The notes beneath the pieces were generated by a model. That model made no database searches and was not told where the DNA came from. It worked only from the letters and a program-made list of their open reading frames with translations. A program made the translations under genes and the position numbers. Below are positions 6,702-12,600 of a DNA stretch of 12,600 bases, piece after piece; the stretch's first letter is position 1; every line of letters begins with the position of its first letter. Source of the stretch: Bacteroidales bacterium 45-6 (GTDB lineage: Bacteria > Bacteroidota > Bacteroidia > Bacteroidales > Dysgonomonadaceae); contig MKRS01000248.1 in assembly GCA_001897035.1 (NCBI GenBank), positions 1 to 12,600 on the forward strand, in the 5' to 3' direction.

Positions 6702-7754
6702 ATGAGAAAAATTGGATTATTCGCAGTAGCGTTGGCAGTGATTTTTTCATCGTGCAATTCCGGTTCCAAGAAATCGGAAAATACAAAACTTTCGGGAGCG
6801 GGAGCCACTTTTCCTGCACCTTTCTACAGTATCGTATTCAAAGCTTACACAAAAGCTGCGGGCAACGATGTGACTTACGGTGCCGTGGGCAGTGGCGGTG
6901 GAATCCGCAGCCTGAAGGACAAAACGGTTGACTTTGGAGCTTCTGACGTGTTTTTGTCTGACGACGAAGCCAAAGAATTCAGTGCACCAGTCGTACACAT
7001 CCCCACCACGATGGGAGCGGTGGTTGTAGCCTACAACCTGAAAGGAATCACCAGCTTGAAATTGACTTCGGAAGTGATCTCAGAAATATACAGGGGCAAA
7101 ATCACCAAATGGAACGATGCTAAACTTACAGCATTGAATCCGGGTGTTGCCTTGCCCGACAAAGCAATCACGCCAGTTTACCGTTCGGACGGTAGCGGTA
7201 CCACGTATGTGTTCTCCGATTATATGTCGAAAACTGACGAAGCTTGGAAAGCAGAACTTGGTAGCGGCAAATCGTTGAAATTTTCAGTGGGAGTGGCTGC
7301 AAAAGGAAACCCCGGCGTGTCGGGAGTGGTGGCTGAAACAGAGGGTTCGGTCGGTTACATCGGTTCCGAATATGCCTTGGCACAAAACGTTCCTTCGGCA
7401 CAAATCAAGAATGCGGCAGGCAACTTCATCGAAGCTTCCACAGCCAGTATTTCTGCTGCCGCCGACGGCGAAATTCCTGCCGACACACGGTTGATGATTA
7501 CCAATTCGGCTAACCCAAAAGCTTATCCAATCAGCACTTTCACTTGGATCATCGCCTACAAGGAACAAAAATATGGCAACCGCGCCGAAGCGCAAGCCAA
7601 AGCATTGGTGGGTTTGCTGAACTACATCATCAGCAAAGATGCTCAGGACGTGGCAGCAAAAACACACTACGCTCCCCTTCCCGAAGCAGCCATTGCTAAA
7701 ACAAAAGCTATCATCGAGTCCATCACGTTTGACGGTAAATCAATCGGTAAATAA
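6702..7754 (+). CDS. pstS: Phosphate ABC transporter, phosphate-binding lipoprotein
   Basis: 350 residues. A lipoprotein signal peptide ends at the lipobox SSC with acceptor Cys18, so the protein is anchored to a membrane facing the periplasm. It binds inorganic phosphate and delivers it to PstCA. Ligand-binding elements typical of PstS are visible: GAGATFPAPFY (32-42), VGSGGGIRSL (62-71), DFGASD (77-82, with the phosphate-contacting acidic residue) and YRSDGSGTTYVF (160-171). The remaining part follows the two-lobe type II binding-protein pattern (SVGYIGSEYA at 216-225). It is the first gene of the Pst-Pho locus. A candidate Pho box and -7 element lie in front, and a strong hairpin lies 11 bp after its stop, so it is probably made in excess over the membrane components. 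Confidence 0.97.
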   Translation: MRKIGLFAVALAVIFSSCNSGSKKSENTKLSGAGATFPAPFYSIVFKAYTKAAGNDVTYGAVGSGGGIRSLKDKTVDFGASDVFLSDDEAKEFSAPVVHIPTTMGAVVVAYNLKGITSLKLTSEVISEIYRGKITKWNDAKLTALNPGVALPDKAITPVYRSDGSGTTYVFSDYMSKTDEAWKAELGSGKSLKFSVGVAAKGNPGVSGVVAETEGSVGYIGSEYALAQNVPSAQIKNAAGNFIEASTASISAAADGEIPADTRLMITNSANPKAYPISTFTWIIAYKEQKYGNRAEAQAKALVGLLNYIISKDAQDVAAKTHYAPLPEAAIAKTKAIIESITFDGKSIGK

Positions 7755-7765
7755 ATTGAAAGGTG

Positions 7766-7804
7766 AATCTGCGAATTTGCACTTGTGCGGATTCGCAGAT
7801 TTTA
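7766..7804 (+). terminator. Strong hairpin between pstS and pstC (partial terminator or 3' stabiliser)
   Basis: AATCTGCGAAT (7766-7776) pairs perfectly with ATTCGCAGATT (7791-7801). The stem continues inward with two G-U pairs and two G-C pairs to a 6-nt loop (ACTTGT), about 15 bp in all, and is followed by a short T-run (7800-7803). It sits 11 bp after the pstS stop and 34 bp before the pstC ATG. In other bacteria such hairpins let pstS accumulate above pstCAB, and the short T-run suggests that some read-through continues. Confidence 0.75.
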
Positions 7805-7837
7805 TGTAGAACATTTTCTTTTCAAACTCTCAATGGA

Positions 7838-8686
7838 ATGAAAGACAAATTATTCAAATACCTTCTTTTTGGAGCTTCTTGCCTGATCCTGCTGTTGTCG
7901 GGAGGCATTATTTATGCCTTGGTAAGCAGCAGCTTCGAGGTGTTTTCGCATTTTGGCTTTTTCAATTTTATCCAATCCACGGAATGGGATTCCCAACACG
8001 AAAAGTTCGGCGCCTTGCCCTTCATCTCAGGAACGGTGCTCACTTCGGTGCTTGCCTTGCTGTTTTGCATTCCGTTTGCGTTTTCCATCGCACTGTTCAA
8101 CGGAGAATACTTCAAAGGGACAAAAGTAGCGGCGGTGGTCAGTTCGGTGGTCGATCTGCTGGCAGGCATACCTTCGATTGTGTTTGGGTTGTGGGGATTT
8201 TATGTTCTCCGCCCGTTTATGGTCGATTTGGGTATTAATGCCCAAGGGTTTGGAGTCTTGCTTTCATCCATTGTTCTGGCAATCATGATTATACCCTATG
8301 CCTCTTCACTGAGTACGGAATTCATTTCGGTGGTTCCCAACGAATTGAAAGAAGCGGCTTACAGCCTGGGAGCAACCAACTTGGAGGTGATCCGCACAGT
8401 GAGCATCCCTTTTGCCGGTTCGGGCATTTTTGCCTCGTTCATCCTGGCTTTGGGTCGGGCATTGGGCGAAACGATGGCCGTAACGATGCTGATCGGGAAC
8501 ACCAACAACATCCCGAAAAACCTTGCGGACACAGGAAACACCATGGCAAGTATCATTGCCAACCAGTTTGGTGAAGCATCGGGGCTTAAACTTAGTTCAC
8601 TGATCGCAATGGGATTGCTGCTGTTTGTCTTGACCGCCATCATCAATCTTATCGCCAAGTACATCATGAAATTAGTGAACAAATGA
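7838..8686 (+). CDS. pstC: Phosphate ABC transporter permease PstC
   Basis: 282 residues with six hydrophobic segments (about 8-30, 60-88, 98-125, 137-155, 195-220 and 254-278). It forms the phosphate channel with PstA in the inner membrane. The cytoplasmic coupling helix that docks to PstB shows the EAA pattern EAAYSLGATNLEVIRTVSIP (172-191). IPSIVFGLWG (111-120) and RALGETMAV (207-215) are PstC hallmarks. The start is taken at ATG 7838 (MKDKLFKYLL); a frame-open GTG at 7763 would start at the foot of the hairpin and add 25 residues with three cysteines and no homology-like pattern. The region before the start has no clear promoter, so it is probably transcribed by read-through from pstS. 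Confidence 0.95.
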   Translation: MKDKLFKYLLFGASCLILLLSGGIIYALVSSSFEVFSHFGFFNFIQSTEWDSQHEKFGALPFISGTVLTSVLALLFCIPFAFSIALFNGEYFKGTKVAAVVSSVVDLLAGIPSIVFGLWGFYVLRPFMVDLGINAQGFGVLLSSIVLAIMIIPYASSLSTEFISVVPNELKEAAYSLGATNLEVIRTVSIPFAGSGIFASFILALGRALGETMAVTMLIGNTNNIPKNLADTGNTMASIIANQFGEASGLKLSSLIAMGLLLFVLTAIINLIAKYIMKLVNK

Positions 8687-8812
8687 TTCCAGACAAATAT
8701 AAAATTGACAAGAAACAGGAGAAACAAAATAGCCAAGCTAACCACCTGATGTGCGGTTCTATACGACCTTTGGCACATGGGCATATTATCGCATTGGCAC
8801 ATTAGAAAGCTT
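8687..8812 (+). repeat. pstC-pstA spacer with TTGGCACAT repeats
   Basis: The 126-bp gap is unusually long for this operon. TTGGCACAT occurs at 8770-8778 and 8794-8802, a 24-bp period. ATGTGC at 8749-8754 is complementary to the GCACAT in either copy (8773-8778 or 8797-8802), so two mutually exclusive short stems are possible. GACCTTTG (8765-8772) is one mismatch from a -7 element but lacks a -33 partner. No gene is seen here. The function is unknown; the repeats may be simple spacer expansion. Confidence 0.4.
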
Positions 8813-9679
8813 ATGTCATCAACACTACAATATAGAAGAGCGAAAGACAAGGTATTCCTATGCGTGGTCTGCATCCTTTCTTCCCTGACGATGATCCCCC
8901 TGTTTTTGATCTTGTGGGAATTATTGAAGAAAGGATACAAGCAAATCAACCTGAGCCTGTTCACCGAAGTGGCACCCAGTTCGATGGATGCGATGCTTGC
9001 CCGGATCAGCAACGAACCAATTCCCGGAGGAATCCTCAATGGATTGAGCGGGACTATTCTGATGCTGGCCATGGCCATCGTGATGTCAATACCGGTGGGC
9101 ATCCTCTCGGGGATTTATCTGGCGGAACACAAAGATTCCAAATTCAGCAGCGTAGTCCGCTCGTTGACCGACCTGCTGCAAGGAGTTCCCTCCATCGTGG
9201 TCGGCGTGGTAGTCTATGCCTGGGTGGTGCGCCCGATGCACAGCTATTCGGCCTTTGCGGGGAGCGTATCGTTGGCGATCATGATGCTGCCGATGATTAT
9301 CCGGTCCACCGAAGAGAGCATGAAGATGGTGCCCGGCACCCTGAAAGAAGCTGGTCTGGCTCTCGGGGCATCCTATTCGACAATCATCCTGCGGATACTT
9401 CTTCCCGCAGCATTCGGCGGATTATTCACCGGATCGCTGCTCGCCATTTGCCGCGTGATGGGCGAAACCGCTCCGCTTCTGCTGACAGCACTTGGCGCAT
9501 CCGCCGTCAACCTGAACGTAACCGAGCCTACAAGCGCCATACCGTTACTCATCTGGGAGTTCTACAACGACCCCAACCTGGCCAACCTGGTTTGGACAAC
9601 CTCCTTGCTGCTGCTTGTATTCGTGTTAGTTATAAATATCATTGCTAAGAACATTGCGAAAAAATGGAAAATACAATAA
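8813..9679 (+). CDS. pstA: Phosphate ABC transporter permease PstA
   Basis: 288 residues from the ATG at 8813 ([15 protein letters not shown]), which gives the usual short basic cytoplasmic N-terminus; the ATG at 8777 would add 12 residues encoded within the repeat-containing spacer and is less likely. Six hydrophobic segments are visible (about 14-37, 75-103, 123-138, 147-164, 200-215 and 258-279). The coupling helix is [20 protein letters not shown] (179-198), and GETAPLLLT (217-225) is the PstA signature. It pairs with PstC as the channel heterodimer. Its last 16 bp overlap the start of pstB, which suggests translational coupling of the two. Confidence 0.95.
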   Translation: MSSTLQYRRAKDKVFLCVVCILSSLTMIPLFLILWELLKKGYKQINLSLFTEVAPSSMDAMLARISNEPIPGGILNGLSGTILMLAMAIVMSIPVGILSGIYLAEHKDSKFSSVVRSLTDLLQGVPSIVVGVVVYAWVVRPMHSYSAFAGSVSLAIMMLPMIIRSTEESMKMVPGTLKEAGLALGASYSTIILRILLPAAFGGLFTGSLLAICRVMGETAPLLLTALGASAVNLNVTEPTSAIPLLIWEFYNDPNLANLVWTTSLLLLVFVLVINIIAKNIAKKWKIQ

Positions 9680-10482
9680 ACACACAAGTCCGTGCCAACT
9701 CTGAGCCGCAACCTTCGGGAAACAGCGAATTGCTCCTGCAATTGAAAGACGTGAGCGTATCTTACTCTCCCGAGAAAAAAGCCGTCCTGAACGTAAGCGC
9801 AGACATATACAGCAACACGGTGACTGCCATCATGGGACCTTCGGGTTGCGGAAAAAGCACGCTGCTGCGCGCAATCAACCGGATGCACGAACTTTACCCA
9901 AACATCAAGACGGAGGGAGAAATCCTTCTCAAGGGCGAAAACGTGCTGGATATGAACCCCATGAAGGTGAGGAGAATGGCCGGAATGGTGTTCCAACGCC
10001 CCAACCCTTTCCCCACCATGAGCATCTACGACAATGTGCTGGCCGGTTATTCGCTCAACAACATCAAGCTCAACAAACAGGAAAAGGACGAAATCGTGGA
10101 AACAACGCTTCGCGGAGTAGCCCTTTGGGACGAGGTGAAGGATTCGATGACCAAGAAAGGCTCTTTCCTTTCGGGAGGACAGCAACAGCGCTTGTGCATC
10201 GCCCGGGCATTGGCCCTGAAACCCGAGCTCCTGCTGATGGACGAACCGACATCGGCACTCGACCCGATCTCCACCAACCGGATCGAAGAGTTGATTCTAG
10301 ACCTCAAGCAGCAATACACCATCGTGATCGTGACCCACAACATGTCGCAGGCAGCCCGTATTTCCGATAACTCGATGTTCATGTATCTCGGGGAACTGGT
10401 GGAATACGACTCCACGAAGAAGATGTTTACCAAGCCAAAAGAAAAACGAACCGAAGATTACCTCACCGGCGCATTCGGTTAA
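9664..10482 (+). CDS. pstB: Phosphate ABC transporter ATP-binding protein
   Basis: 272 residues. This is the ATPase of the Pst importer, docked to PstC/PstA on the cytoplasmic face. All nucleotide-binding motifs are intact: Walker [10 protein letters not shown] (58-66), Q-loop with [18 protein letters not shown] (108-125; the RPNPFP part is specific to PstB), signature LSGGQQQR (169-176), Walker B LLLMDEP (189-195), D-loop SALD (197-200) and switch histidine 225 (VTHNM). The N-terminal 20 residues before [10 protein letters not shown] are a non-conserved extension. ATG 9664 lies inside the end of pstA in another frame; the next methionine (57) is inside the core fold, so the overlap is real. 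Confidence 0.98.
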   Translation: MENTINTQVRANSEPQPSGNSELLLQLKDVSVSYSPEKKAVLNVSADIYSNTVTAIMGPSGCGKSTLLRAINRMHELYPNIKTEGEILLKGENVLDMNPMKVRRMAGMVFQRPNPFPTMSIYDNVLAGYSLNNIKLNKQEKDEIVETTLRGVALWDEVKDSMTKKGSFLSGGQQQRLCIARALALKPELLLMDEPTSALDPISTNRIEELILDLKQQYTIVIVTHNMSQAARISDNSMFMYLGELVEYDSTKKMFTKPKEKRTEDYLTGAFG

Positions 10483-10494
10483 CGCGATTTTTTT
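10449..10494 (+). terminator. Weak terminator-like hairpin at the end of pstB
   Basis: AACCGAA (10449-10455) is complementary to TTCGGTT (10474-10480), with an 18-nt loop. A run of seven T (10488-10494) follows after 7 nt. The stem is short and the T-run is set off from it, so at most partial termination or attenuation before phoU is expected. Confidence 0.25.
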
Positions 10495-10534
10495 GATACG
10501 AAAAATTTAAAATCAAAGATTAATTGTTACTTTT

Positions 10535-11218
10535 ATGGCATTAGATAATAATATAAAGACGAAACAGCTCCAGCTTTTGCTGAACGAATTTGAATTGATG
10601 TCGAAGACTGCCCTCACTCAATTTCAAATAACTTCTAAATTATTGGAAGACAATTCCCTCGAAAGCCTGTACGAAGAAGCCGAAGCTAACGAAATGATTA
10701 TGGATCGTTTGGACGTGAAAATCCGCGAAGAGGTTGTTTTCACTATATTCCAGTTCAATCCGATGGCTGCCGACTTGAGAAAGATAATCACGTACCAGGA
10801 CATCACCACTAACCTGGAAAGGATCGGAGACATGTTGCTGAATATCATCCATTTCCTTGGGGATATACATTTAGAGAGTCCCGTCTTTGTGGAAATCAAG
10901 AAGCACTTGCAAAGCATGTTTTCGCAAGTGGGCGAAATGATGCGCAATGCCATTTTCTGTTTCTCGAACGAAGACAGCGTGGTGGCCTATCAGGTGATTG
11001 CTGCCGACGACAAAGTGGATGAAGAGTACCGGACAATCCGGAGTATCTTGCAGGAAATATTTGCCAACAAGCTGTTAGACAAATCGGAGATCAAGAACAT
11101 CATGACAATCAACGCCATTGCTCACAACTTGGAACGCGTGGGCGACAGCACAACAAATATCGCTGAATCTGCTATTTACCTGGCCGATGGAAAAGACATA
11201 CGACATGGAAACAAGTGA
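10535..11218 (+). CDS. phoU: Phosphate signalling complex protein PhoU
   Basis: 227 residues, all helical, built from two PhoU three-helix repeats (about 10-110 and 122-217). Each repeat carries the metal-binding signature: NLERIGD at 93-99 and NLERVGD at 198-204. PhoU is a cytoplasmic protein that connects the Pst transporter to the histidine kinase PhoR and keeps the Pho response off when phosphate is plentiful. The gene starts 52 bp after pstB, the usual position. Its last 14 bp overlap the phoB start, so PhoU and PhoB synthesis is likely coupled. Confidence 0.96.
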   Translation: MALDNNIKTKQLQLLLNEFELMSKTALTQFQITSKLLEDNSLESLYEEAEANEMIMDRLDVKIREEVVFTIFQFNPMAADLRKIITYQDITTNLERIGDMLLNIIHFLGDIHLESPVFVEIKKHLQSMFSQVGEMMRNAIFCFSNEDSVVAYQVIAADDKVDEEYRTIRSILQEIFANKLLDKSEIKNIMTINAIAHNLERVGDSTTNIAESAIYLADGKDIRHGNK

Positions 11219-11903
11219 AAAAAAACAACGAATTCTTATCGTTGACGACGAAGAAGACATCCGCGAGATCCTACATTTCAATCTCGAAAACGAAGGATAC
11301 GAAATAGATCAGGCCGAATCGGCCGAAGAAGCGCTGAACGTGCTCAACGACTCGCACAACCTGATATTGCTGGACGTGATGATGGGTGGTATGTCCGGCT
11401 TCAAACTCGCACAATTGCTCCGCAAATCGGGCAACAACATCCCGATCGTGTTCCTGACAGCCAAGAACACCGAGAACGACCTTCTGAGCGGTTTCTCGAT
11501 AGGAGGAGACGATTACATCTCCAAACCTTTTTCGGTGAAAGAGGTGATTGCCCGCATAAAGACAATCCTGAAAAGGACGGGAACAGCCAAAGAAGAAAAA
11601 AGTGCAAGCCAAAACATCGTTATGGAAGGCCTCATCATTGACTTGGAGAAAAAGATTGTGCACGTCAACGAAGAAGCAGTGGAACTCACCCACAAGGAGT
11701 TCAACATCCTGGTGTTGCTGGTGCAAAACCCTGGAAAAATATACACCCGCACGGATATTCTCGACAAAGCCTGGAGCGACAACAGCATCGTGCTGGATCG
11801 CACCGTGGACGTACACATCACTCGGCTTCGCAAGAAAATCGGCGAGTATGGCAAATACATCATCAGCAGAACGGGTTACGGATACAGTTTTTCCCAAAAA
11901 TAA
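11205..11903 (+). CDS. phoB: Response regulator, OmpR/PhoB family (PhoB-like)
   Basis: 232 residues. The receiver domain (about 8-122) has the acidic pair D14/D15, phospho-acceptor D57 (LILLDVMM), T85 and K107 (YISKPF). The C-terminal winged helix (about 135-230) has ELTHKEFNILVLL and the recognition helix region RTVDVHITRLRKKIG, ending RTGYGYSF as in OmpR-type regulators. It is expected to bind the repeats upstream of pstS when phosphorylated by the downstream kinase. The start is taken at ATG 11205 (METSEKKQRILIVDDE), 14 bp inside phoU. A start at 11187 would add 6 residues, and one at 11118 would read through phoU out of frame; both are less likely. The assignment as PhoB rather than another OmpR-type regulator rests on its position. 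Confidence 0.93.
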   Translation: METSEKKQRILIVDDEEDIREILHFNLENEGYEIDQAESAEEALNVLNDSHNLILLDVMMGGMSGFKLAQLLRKSGNNIPIVFLTAKNTENDLLSGFSIGGDDYISKPFSVKEVIARIKTILKRTGTAKEEKSASQNIVMEGLIIDLEKKIVHVNEEAVELTHKEFNILVLLVQNPGKIYTRTDILDKAWSDNSIVLDRTVDVHITRLRKKIGEYGKYIISRTGYGYSFSQK

Positions 11904-11958
11904 TATCCGGAAAGATGCAGAGGCCTGAATTTGCACAACCACATCCTGAATCAACTGA

Positions 11959-11975
11959 TTTTCAAATTTTGAAAA
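11959..11975. promoter_or_regulatory. Perfect palindrome in the phoB-phoR gap
   Basis: TTTTCAAA-T-TTTGAAAA has 8-bp arms around a single base, in the 97-bp gap between phoB and phoR. The arms are too close for an RNA hairpin, so a dimeric DNA-binding protein site is more plausible. AAATTTTG inside it (11964-11971) is one mismatch from a -7 element, but no -33 element fits. Confidence 0.3.
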
Positions 11976-12000
11976 CTCCCCATTAAAACAGCTTGCCCAC

Positions 12001-12600
12001 ATGAACATTTCATACAAACAACGGATTTTCGGCTATTTCCTGCTCATCTTTGCTGTTTTTTCGGTAGCCACCATCTATTTTGAACAAAAACAGGAAAAAA
12101 GCTATCGCACACAAAACCTTGAAAGCCGACTCGGCAACTATGCGGAGCTGATACACAAGTACATGGTGCACAACCAGCTCAACGATAGCAACATCATCGA
12201 GTTGTCCAAGATGATCGATGTGCTTCCCACCACCGAGCTGCGGGTCTCAGTGATCCGGCTCGACGGAAGGGTGATATTCGACAACGAAGTAGCCGACCTG
12301 TCGAAGCTCGACAACCACAAGACCCGTCCTGAAATTCTAAAAGCTTCTTACAAAGGAGTGGGCTCAAACATCAGGCTGTCAGCATCCAAGCATCAAGAGT
12401 TCCTCTATTTTGCACACGCCTATCCCGACTACTTCGTGCGTGTGGCCTTGCCCTACAACATCGAGACAAAAGCATTGCTCAGGGCAGACAACCTGTTTAT
12501 ATACATCGTATTGGGGCTCTTCATCATTGTCATGCTGCTACTCAATTTTGTAGCAGGCACATTCAGCAAGTCACTCAAACAATTGCGCACATTCGCTGTC
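12001..12600 (+). CDS. phoR: Sensor histidine kinase PhoR-like, N-terminal 200 residues (runs off the window)
   Basis: The frame opens at ATG 12001 (an in-frame stop at 11956 precedes it and no earlier start fits) and is still open at the window end. Visible parts are a first TM helix (about residues 9-26), an extracytoplasmic sensor domain of about 135 residues, a second TM helix (about 165-184) and the start of the cytoplasmic linker (FSKSLKQLRTFAV). The sensor contains VSVIRLDGRVIFDNE (243-coded strand region, residues 82-96) and DNHKTRPEI (104-112), a pattern common in PhoR-type PAS-like extracytoplasmic domains. The catalytic domains lie outside the window. Its place after phoB makes it the probable PhoB kinase and partner of PhoU. 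The 97-bp gap is longer than the overlaps elsewhere in the operon. Confidence 0.85.
   Translation, partial: MNISYKQRIFGYFLLIFAVFSVATIYFEQKQEKSYRTQNLESRLGNYAELIHKYMVHNQLNDSNIIELSKMIDVLPTTELRVSVIRLDGRVIFDNEVADLSKLDNHKTRPEILKASYKGVGSNIRLSASKHQEFLYFAHAYPDYFVRVALPYNIETKALLRADNLFIYIVLGLFIIVMLLLNFVAGTFSKSLKQLRTFAV

Noticed and set aside
7763..7837. GTG start that would extend pstC by 25 residues
   Set aside because: It would begin at the foot of the pstS-pstC hairpin and add a cysteine-rich stretch with no permease character; ATG 7838 gives a normal PstC N-terminus.
8860..9648. 262-codon plus-strand frame inside pstA
   Set aside because: It overlaps a clear permease in another frame, with Arg/Pro/Gln-rich composition typical of a shifted reading of GC-rich DNA.
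9562..10185. 207-codon minus-strand frame across the pstA-pstB junction
   Set aside because: It is antisense to two intact transporter genes and has no independent support.
11118..11204. Upstream extension of phoB inside phoU
   Set aside because: It would read the conserved phoU metal-binding segment out of frame; METSEKKQRILIVDDE at 11205 is the standard receiver start.
1..12600. CRISPR array, tRNA or rRNA genes
   Set aside because: No regularly spaced 24-40 bp repeats and no tRNA cloverleaf or rRNA-like segment were recognised on either strand.

Overview
The window looks like chromosomal DNA of a Bacteroidales species (phylum Bacteroidota). The evidence is promoter motifs of the Bacteroidota -7 type (TAnnTTTG) ahead of several genes, near absence of Shine-Dalgarno sequences at starts, a TonB-dependent-receptor-like outer-membrane protein with a carboxypeptidase-regulatory-like N-terminal domain, a LytTR-type membrane regulator, and a PyrF of the long 275-residue type next to prfA. 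A family such as Dysgonomonadaceae or Porphyromonadaceae fits, but this cannot be fixed from the sequence alone.

Layout. (1) Positions 1-3990 are AT-rich and look accessory. They hold the 3' end of a type I restriction-modification specificity gene, a four-TM LytTR transcriptional regulator, and a 782-residue outer-membrane beta-barrel protein with plug domain, followed by about 265 bp of degenerate-looking DNA. (2) From 3992 the DNA becomes visibly richer in GC and is core genome: prfA (release factor 1) and pyrF (orotidine-5'-phosphate decarboxylase) in one transcription unit. They converge on crcB (fluoride channel), and a hairpin containing both stop codons separates them. (3) A 356-bp divergent spacer (6346-6701) holds a crcB promoter, an 81-bp REP-like imperfect palindrome, and a candidate Pho box just ahead of the pstS promoter. 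(4) From 6702 to the window end lies a complete phosphate-uptake and sensing locus in one direction: pstS, pstC, pstA, pstB, phoU, phoB and the first 200 codons of phoR.

How it works together. PstS is a lipoprotein that captures phosphate. PstC and PstA form the inner-membrane channel and PstB drives it with ATP. PhoU links the transporter state to the PhoR/PhoB two-component pair, and PhoB presumably activates pstS through the 11-bp-spaced repeats at 6610-6637. The architecture shows expression tuning: a strong hairpin sits directly after pstS, pstA/pstB overlap by 16 bp, and phoU/phoB overlap by 14 bp. I see no unmistakably new system. The points most worth a second look are the candidate Bacteroidota Pho box, the pstS-pstC hairpin, the REP-like element, and the LytTR/outer-membrane-protein pair on the AT-rich segment.
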